Source of the DNA: Aquibium oceanicum | GTDB lineage: Bacteria; Pseudomonadota; Alphaproteobacteria; Rhizobiales; Rhizobiaceae | Reading direction: 5' to 3' | Assembly (NCBI RefSeq): GCF_001889605.1 | Contig: NZ_CP018171.1 | Coordinates: forward strand, 434,001 to 498,000 | Length of the DNA stretch: 64,000 nt | Shown: positions 59,685-64,000 of the stretch, piece by piece | How positions within the stretch are numbered: the stretch's first letter is position 1 | How the letters are laid out: each line of letters starts with the position of its first letter | Translations under genes and position numbers: made by a program | Notes under the pieces: model-generated | Seen by the model: the letters and a program-made list of their open reading frames with translations, nothing else | What the model was told of the DNA's origin: nothing | Database searches by the model: none

Positions 59685-60382
59685 GCGCCGCCCGTTGCGC
59701 GCGCCGCGCGTCTGGCGAGCCATTCGGAGAGGATCAGCGCGCCCATCGCGATGGCGATCGAGACGATGGTCAGGCGCATCGCGCCCGCCTCGCCGCCGGG
59801 AATCTGCAGGAAGGTGTAGATCGCCGAAGGCAGCGTCTGCGTCTCGCCGGGAATGTTCAAGACGAAGGTGATGGTGGCGCCGAACTCGCCCATGGCCTTG
59901 GCGAAGGAGAGGATCATGCCGGCGATGATGCCCGGCAGGCTGAGCGGCAGCGTGATGGTGGCGAGCACCCTCAACCGGCTGGCGCCGAGCGTTCCCGCGG
60001 CCTGCTCCAAGCGCCGGTCCACCGCTTCGATGGAAAGCCGGATCGCGCGCACCATCAGCGGAAAGCCCATGATCGCGCAGGCCAGCGCGGCACCGGTCCA
60101 GCGGAAGGCGAAGACGATGCCGAACTGCTCCTCCAGGAAGCCGCCGATCGGGCCGCGCCTGCCGAAGCCCAGCAAGAGCAGGTATCCGGTGACCACCGGT
60201 GGCAGGATCAGCGGCAGGTGGACGATGCCGTCGACGAGCGACTTGCCCCGGAAGTCGCGCCGCGCCAGCAAGAGCGCGACGGCGATGCCGAAGGGCAGGC
60301 TTGCCAGCATCGCCCAGGTCGCGACCTTGAGGGACAGCCGCACCGCGCTCCACTCGTCGGGACTGAGGTTCAGCCAATCCAT
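59681..60382 (-). CDS. modB: molybdate ABC transporter permease
   Basis: Inner-membrane permease of the molybdate importer. The 233-aa protein has five to six helices and the ABC-permease EAA loop with EQAAGTLGASRLRVLATITLPLSLPGI, where it contacts ModC. It begins MDWLNLSPDEWSAVRLSL. It starts 11 bases after the modA stop and overlaps modC, so modABC is one operon. Confidence 0.95.
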   Translation of the reverse strand: MDWLNLSPDEWSAVRLSLKVATWAMLASLPFGIAVALLLARRDFRGKSLVDGIVHLPLILPPVVTGYLLLLGFGRRGPIGGFLEEQFGIVFAFRWTGAALACAIMGFPLMVRAIRLSIEAVDRRLEQAAGTLGASRLRVLATITLPLSLPGIIAGMILSFAKAMGEFGATITFVLNIPGETQTLPSAIYTFLQIPGGEAGAMRLTIVSIAIAMGALILSEWLARRAARATGGA

Positions 60383-60393
60383 GAGGGCCGGGT

Positions 60394-61203
60394 TCAGTTC
60401 GATTCCACCGGGCCGAGCCAGGTGAATCCCTGCTCTTCGAAGGAAGCGTGGGCGGCGGGCGAGGAAAGAAATTCCATCAGGTCCGCGGCGGCCGGGTTTT
60501 CCATCCCGGCGACCCTGGCGACCGGATAGCGGATCGGCGGATGCGAATCCTCGGGGAACCTGTCGAGGATGCGTACGTCCGCTTCGGCCGCGGCATCGGT
60601 CTCATAGACGATGCCGAGCGGCGCTTCGCCGGCCGCCACCAGCGCCAGAGCGGCGCGGACATTGTCGGCTTGCGCGACGCGGCCGGACACCGAGCCCCAG
60701 ACACCCAGTGTCTCCAGCGACGCCTTGCCGTATTTCCCGGCCGGCACGGCGTCGACGTTCGCCATGGCGAGTCGGCCGTCGCCGAGGACGCCCGCGAGGT
60801 CGAACCCGGGCGCAATCTTTGCCTCGGCCGTGGAACCGACGGGAGCGACGAGCACGAGCCGGTTTCCCAGAAGCACGCGCTCGCTCTCCTTCACCGTCAG
60901 CCCCTTGGCCGAAAGATATCCCATCCAGTCGAGATCGGCGGAGATGAAGATATCGGCCGGCGCTCCCTGCTCGATCTGCTTCGCCAGCGTGGACGAGCCG
61001 GCATAGGAAACCGCCGCCGTCTTCCCGGTCCGGGCCTCCCACTCCTCGACGATCTCGTCGACCGCGTTCTTCAGGCTCGCCGCCGCGAACACCACCACCT
61101 TTTCCTGCGCCATGGAGATCGCCGGCATCGCGATCGACAGCGAAGCCGTCGCCAGGACGAGCGCGGCCAATGCGCGAAGGGCAGACGACAGGAAAGCGGG
61201 CAA
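60394..61203 (-). CDS. modA: molybdate-binding periplasmic protein
   Basis: Substrate-binding protein of the molybdate importer. The 269-aa protein has a signal peptide (about residues 1-32, ending ISMAQ), then VVVFAAASLKNAVDEIVEEW and the ligand loop YAGSSTLAKQIEQGAPADIFISAD. The start is a TTG at 61203 with GGAG seven bases upstream; the ATG at 61210 is in another frame. First gene of modABC. Confidence 0.93.
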   Translation of the reverse strand: MPAFLSSALRALAALVLATASLSIAMPAISMAQEKVVVFAAASLKNAVDEIVEEWEARTGKTAAVSYAGSSTLAKQIEQGAPADIFISADLDWMGYLSAKGLTVKESERVLLGNRLVLVAPVGSTAEAKIAPGFDLAGVLGDGRLAMANVDAVPAGKYGKASLETLGVWGSVSGRVAQADNVRAALALVAAGEAPLGIVYETDAAAEADVRILDRFPEDSHPPIRYPVARVAGMENPAAADLMEFLSSPAAHASFEEQGFTWLGPVESN

Positions 61204-61343
61204 GGCGCATCTCCGACAAGACGTGCGGCGCGAGGCGCAGCGATATGTTCATACAAACATAACGCTCGGCTGCTGACAAGCCGGGCGGCAACCGACGATT
61301 CTTAGGGAAACGAGAAGTTCCGGAAGTCGCGTTCGCGCTGGAA

Positions 61344-61634
61344 TCAGCAGCTCACCGCGATCGTGCAGCGCCAGGCATCCTTGGTGGCGACAGTATAGGG
61401 GCGAGGGGTTGTGCCGCGATCCTGGCACTGGAGCGTCTTGGCCTGGGAGACGGGGACGCCGACGCGCAGCGGCACCGCGAACTTGCCGTTCGCCAGGACG
61501 TAGATGACGCCGTGTTTTTCGTAGTAGGCGACGGCCTGGTCGCAGGTCATCTGGTCGGCCAGCGCCTGGGCCGAGGCGGGCGCGGTGGCGATCGGAAGGG
61601 CAAGCAGGGCGAGCAGGAGTCCAAGCGATTTCAT
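61344..61634 (-). CDS. small secreted cysteine-containing protein (96 aa)
   Basis: Function unknown. A signal peptide (about residues 1-22, ending ASAQ) is followed by a short domain with four cysteines, in DQMTCDQAV, LQCQD and the C-terminal WRCTIAVSC, that could form two disulfides. It is probably periplasmic. The start 61634 gives the clean signal peptide. Stand-alone gene between modA and the Crp/Fnr regulator on the same strand. Confidence 0.72.
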   Translation of the reverse strand: MKSLGLLLALLALPIATAPASAQALADQMTCDQAVAYYEKHGVIYVLANGKFAVPLRVGVPVSQAKTLQCQDRGTTPRPYTVATKDAWRCTIAVSC

Positions 61635-61760
61635 TGCGGGTGCCTGTATGTTCCCGGCCGGGACCGTATCGCGCCACGCACGGCGATCAAGCACAATCTC
61701 GCGCCTTGCACGCTCCGGACGACATGCCAGGCACCGGCGGATTGAGGCGCGCGGGATTGC

Positions 61761-62492
61761 CTACTGCTCCTCCAGACGGAGCCCCAGATAGGTCTCGTCG
61801 AAGCCCGCGAAGGCCACGAGCGAGGGCCAGTTGCTGATCCGGATTTCGGCGCCCTGCCAGCTCATCAGCCCGGTGGCGCGCAGTTCCTGGAGGGCGCGGT
61901 TGGTGTGGACCACGGACAGGCCCGCGAGGTCGGCGATCTCCGCCTGCGTGACGGGAAACTCGAACTGGAAGTCGCGGGCGCCGCCGGCGCGCTCCAGGCG
62001 CCGGTACATCTCGCAAACGAGGTGGGCGATGCGCCGCACCGGATCCTTGCGCCCCATGCACACGATCCACGTCCTCTGCAGCGCGCCCTCCCGCGCGATC
62101 GAGGCCGCGAAGACCGCGCCCAGGTGCGGGTGGTCCGCCGTCACCCGCTTCAGGTGCTCGTGCTTGACCAGCGCGACCTGGCACTCGGTCAGCGCCACCA
62201 CGCCGTGATCCAGCACCTTCAGGAAGAGCCCGTGGAGGTCGAAGAAGTCGCCCGGAACGTGGATCGCGGTGAGCTGGCGGTCGCCATTGGCAAGGTAGCG
62301 CACGTTGGCCGTGAAGCCCCGGAGGAGAACGCAGCTCTCGGTCGGCCGGTGCCCTTCGGGAATGATCTCGGCGCCGTCCTGGAAGGATTGCTGCCGCCAG
62401 GGGAGACCGGCGAGAGCCTGACGCTCGGGCTCGGACATCGTATCGAGTCGATCCAGCACCGCCAGCAACGATGCAGGAATTGCACTTTCCAT
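61761..62492 (-). CDS. Crp/Fnr family transcriptional regulator
   Basis: A 243-aa regulator with an N-terminal cyclic-nucleotide-binding-like barrel (about residues 30-140) including IHVPGDFFDLHGLFL, and a C-terminal winged helix with FPVTQAEIADLAGLSVVHTNRALQEL as recognition helix. There is no N-terminal cysteine cluster, so it is not an FNR-type iron-sulfur sensor. The effector is unknown. An inverted repeat TTGAC-N5-GTCAA lies upstream at 62613-62627. Confidence 0.9.
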   Translation of the reverse strand: MESAIPASLLAVLDRLDTMSEPERQALAGLPWRQQSFQDGAEIIPEGHRPTESCVLLRGFTANVRYLANGDRQLTAIHVPGDFFDLHGLFLKVLDHGVVALTECQVALVKHEHLKRVTADHPHLGAVFAASIAREGALQRTWIVCMGRKDPVRRIAHLVCEMYRRLERAGGARDFQFEFPVTQAEIADLAGLSVVHTNRALQELRATGLMSWQGAEIRISNWPSLVAFAGFDETYLGLRLEEQ

Positions 62493-62612
62493 CTTGCCTC
62501 CACCCGGAAGGGGCTCAGTCCGACCGGGTCGGATTGAACCGCGTCTAGGCGGATTCGAAAGCGCGTGCGTTCAAAAATGATAAGGCGCGCGAAAGTACCG
62601 CTGCGAAAGGAG

Positions 62613-62627
62613 TTGACGCGATGTCAA
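62613..62627. promoter_or_regulatory. inverted repeat resembling a Crp/Fnr-type site
   Basis: TTGAC, five bases, GTCAA: perfect dyad with one base more spacing than the standard FNR box. It lies between the regulator gene and pheT. It could be an operator or chance. Confidence 0.3.
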
Positions 62628-62665
62628 TCCTCCGGCGAACGGCCGATGGAGAGAGCAGCGGAGCC

Positions 62666-64000
62666 TCAGCCCCGCAGCACGCCGCCGGTCTGCTTCCTGA
62701 CGTTCTCGACGATGCGCCCGGCCAGCGCCTCGAAATCCTCGTCCGTCAGCGTCTTGTCGACGGGCTGGATCGAGACCTCGATGGCGACCGATTTCTTGCC
62801 TTCGCCGAGCGCGGTTCCCTCGAAGATGTCGAACACCGAAACGCCGGTGATCAGCTTCTTGTCGGCCCCGAGCGCTGCGCGCGTCACCGTCCCGGCTTCG
62901 ACGCCGCGGTCGACCACGAAGGCGAAATCGCGCCGCACCGCCTGGAAGGGCGAAAGGTCGAGCCGGGGCTTGGTGCGCGTCGGCTTCGCCTTTGGCTCGG
63001 GAACGGCATCGACGAAGACCTCGAAGCCGCAGAGCGGACCCGAAACGTCGAGCGCCTCCAGCGTCCGGGGGTGGAACTCGCCGAATGTGCCAAGCACGAC
63101 CTTCGGTCCGAGCTTGATGGTTCCGGACCGTCCCGGATGGTACCAGGCCGGGCCCCCGGCCTCGACCTGCAGCTTGTCCACCGGCGCGCCGCAGGCTTCC
63201 AGCGCCGCGAGGGCGTCGGCCTTGGCATCGAACACGCCGACGGATGGCGCATTGCCGGACCAGGCGCGGCCGGAGCCTTCCATGCGCGCGGTTCCCCGGC
63301 GCACGCCGGCCGCCACGCGCCGCTGATCGTTAGGGCCGGCGCCCTCGTAGGTTCCGGACACCTCGAACAACGCCACGTCGGCGAAGCCGCGGTCGGTATT
63401 GCGTTGCGCCGCGGCCAGAAGCCCGGGCAGCAGCGACGGCCGCATGTCCGACATGTCGGCCGCGATCGGGTTTGCGAGCTTCAGCGATGCCTGACCACCG
63501 CCGAACAGCTCGGCATGTTTCGCCGGTATGAACGACCAGGTGACCGCTTCCATCATGTCGCGCACGGCAAGTGCCCGGCGCGCCGAGCGGGTGCGCAGCT
63601 GCAGCGTGGTCAGGATCTTGCCGCTCACAGCCTCGTCGCTCGCCAAAGGCTGCGGCGCGATCTTCTCCACCCCATGGATGCGCATGACCTCCTCGACGAG
63701 ATCCGCCTTACCCTCCACGTCAGGACGCCAGGACGGCACCGTCACGTCTAAAACCTCTCCCTCGCCCCGTGTCGCGAAGCCGAGGCGGTTCAGGATTTCG
63801 ATGCTGGCTTCGCGCGGAACGTCCAGCCCGGTCAGGCGCCTCACCTCGGGAACCGGGAAGGAAATCGTCTTCCCCTCGTGCCCGGCATAGCCCACGACTT
63901 CCTCCCGGGAGGCTTCGCCGCCGCAGATTTCGAGCACCATGCGGGTGGCGAGTTCCAGTCCGGCAACCATGAATTCCGGATCGACGCCGCGCTCGAAACG
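62666..64000 (-). CDS. pheT: phenylalanine--tRNA ligase beta subunit (partial, 3' part)
   Basis: Beta chain of PheRS. The visible part is the last 445 or so residues. It has the B5 DNA-binding-like domain ([23 protein letters not shown], then [23 protein letters not shown]), the catalytic-like core and the C-terminal FDX-ACB domain ([22 protein letters not shown]). The frame continues without a stop to the right edge, reading [11 protein letters not shown], so the 5' part and pheS lie outside the window. Confidence 0.95.
   Translation of the reverse strand, partial: RFERGVDPEFMVAGLELATRMVLEICGGEASREEVVGYAGHEGKTISFPVPEVRRLTGLDVPREASIEILNRLGFATRGEGEVLDVTVPSWRPDVEGKADLVEEVMRIHGVEKIAPQPLASDEAVSGKILTTLQLRTRSARRALAVRDMMEAVTWSFIPAKHAELFGGGQASLKLANPIAADMSDMRPSLLPGLLAAAQRNTDRGFADVALFEVSGTYEGAGPNDQRRVAAGVRRGTARMEGSGRAWSGNAPSVGVFDAKADALAALEACGAPVDKLQVEAGGPAWYHPGRSGTIKLGPKVVLGTFGEFHPRTLEALDVSGPLCGFEVFVDAVPEPKAKPTRTKPRLDLSPFQAVRRDFAFVVDRGVEAGTVTRAALGADKKLITGVSVFDIFEGTALGEGKKSVAIEVSIQPVDKTLTDEDFEALAGRIVENVRKQTGGVLRG

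Noticed and set aside
61344-61634. Cys-rich small secreted protein as a c-type cytochrome
   Set aside because: None of the cysteines is in a CXXCH motif.

Overview
The window is GC-rich (estimated by eye, not computed) and densely coded on both strands. Its gene order is typical of a Rhizobiales (Hyphomicrobiales) alphaproteobacterium of the Phyllobacteriaceae type (Mesorhizobium, Aquamicrobium, Nitratireductor and relatives). Pointers are lptC-lptA-lptB-rpoN-hpf-ptsN, sppA-ihfB-lapA, Hsp20 followed by DUF1150, an ornithine-lipid acyltransferase, a BA14K-family protein and an EcfG/NepR general stress response. I recognise no species. I saw no rRNA or tRNA genes, no CRISPR array, no insertion sequence and no prophage.

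1-20.7 kb is mostly housekeeping. It holds nth, an Ada-type alkyl-DNA repair protein, ribokinase and a nucleoside hydrolase, Hsp20 with DUF1150, the rpoN block with LPS transport, sppA/ihfB/lapA, an ornithine-cyclodeaminase-family enzyme, two RNA methyltransferases chained to lspA by ATGA overlaps, an AcuI-like reductase, a hybrid histidine kinase and OlsB.

20.7-37.2 kb is an accessory stress region. It holds an EcfG-type sigma factor, a NepR-like anti-sigma factor, a single-domain response regulator of the FATGUY type, many small unannotated proteins, YihY, treY-malQ, MscS, a pyridoxamine-oxidase-like protein, a two-unit CAP protein, a flavodoxin-like reductase, a CaCA-family antiporter and a BA14K protein. 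Reading the intergenic DNA by eye, I find GGAAC-N16/17-NGTT, the EcfG promoter signature, in front of most of these transcription units. Several matches are exact (GGAAC-N16/17-CGTT). Some sites are palindromes that can serve both strands.

37.4-44.1 kb is a tightly overlapping six-gene operon for an accessory caa3-type cytochrome oxidase: a CtaG-like protein, a triheme cytochrome c, CoxB fused to cytochrome c, a second CaCA-family antiporter, a CoxA-CoxC fusion and a small membrane protein. A symmetrical EcfG-like element precedes it and may also drive an unknown secreted protein on the other strand. This stress-linked oxidase with a built-in cation antiporter is the best candidate for an undescribed system here.

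44.3-64 kb holds a large MscS, a malic enzyme, mutS, and an aromatic-degradation block (hmgA, an MBL-fold protein, an FAD monooxygenase and DUF2783) interrupted by a Phd/VapC-type toxin-antitoxin pair. It continues with a ModE-like regulator and modABC, a small secreted cysteine protein, a Crp/Fnr regulator and the 3' part of pheT, which runs off the right edge.
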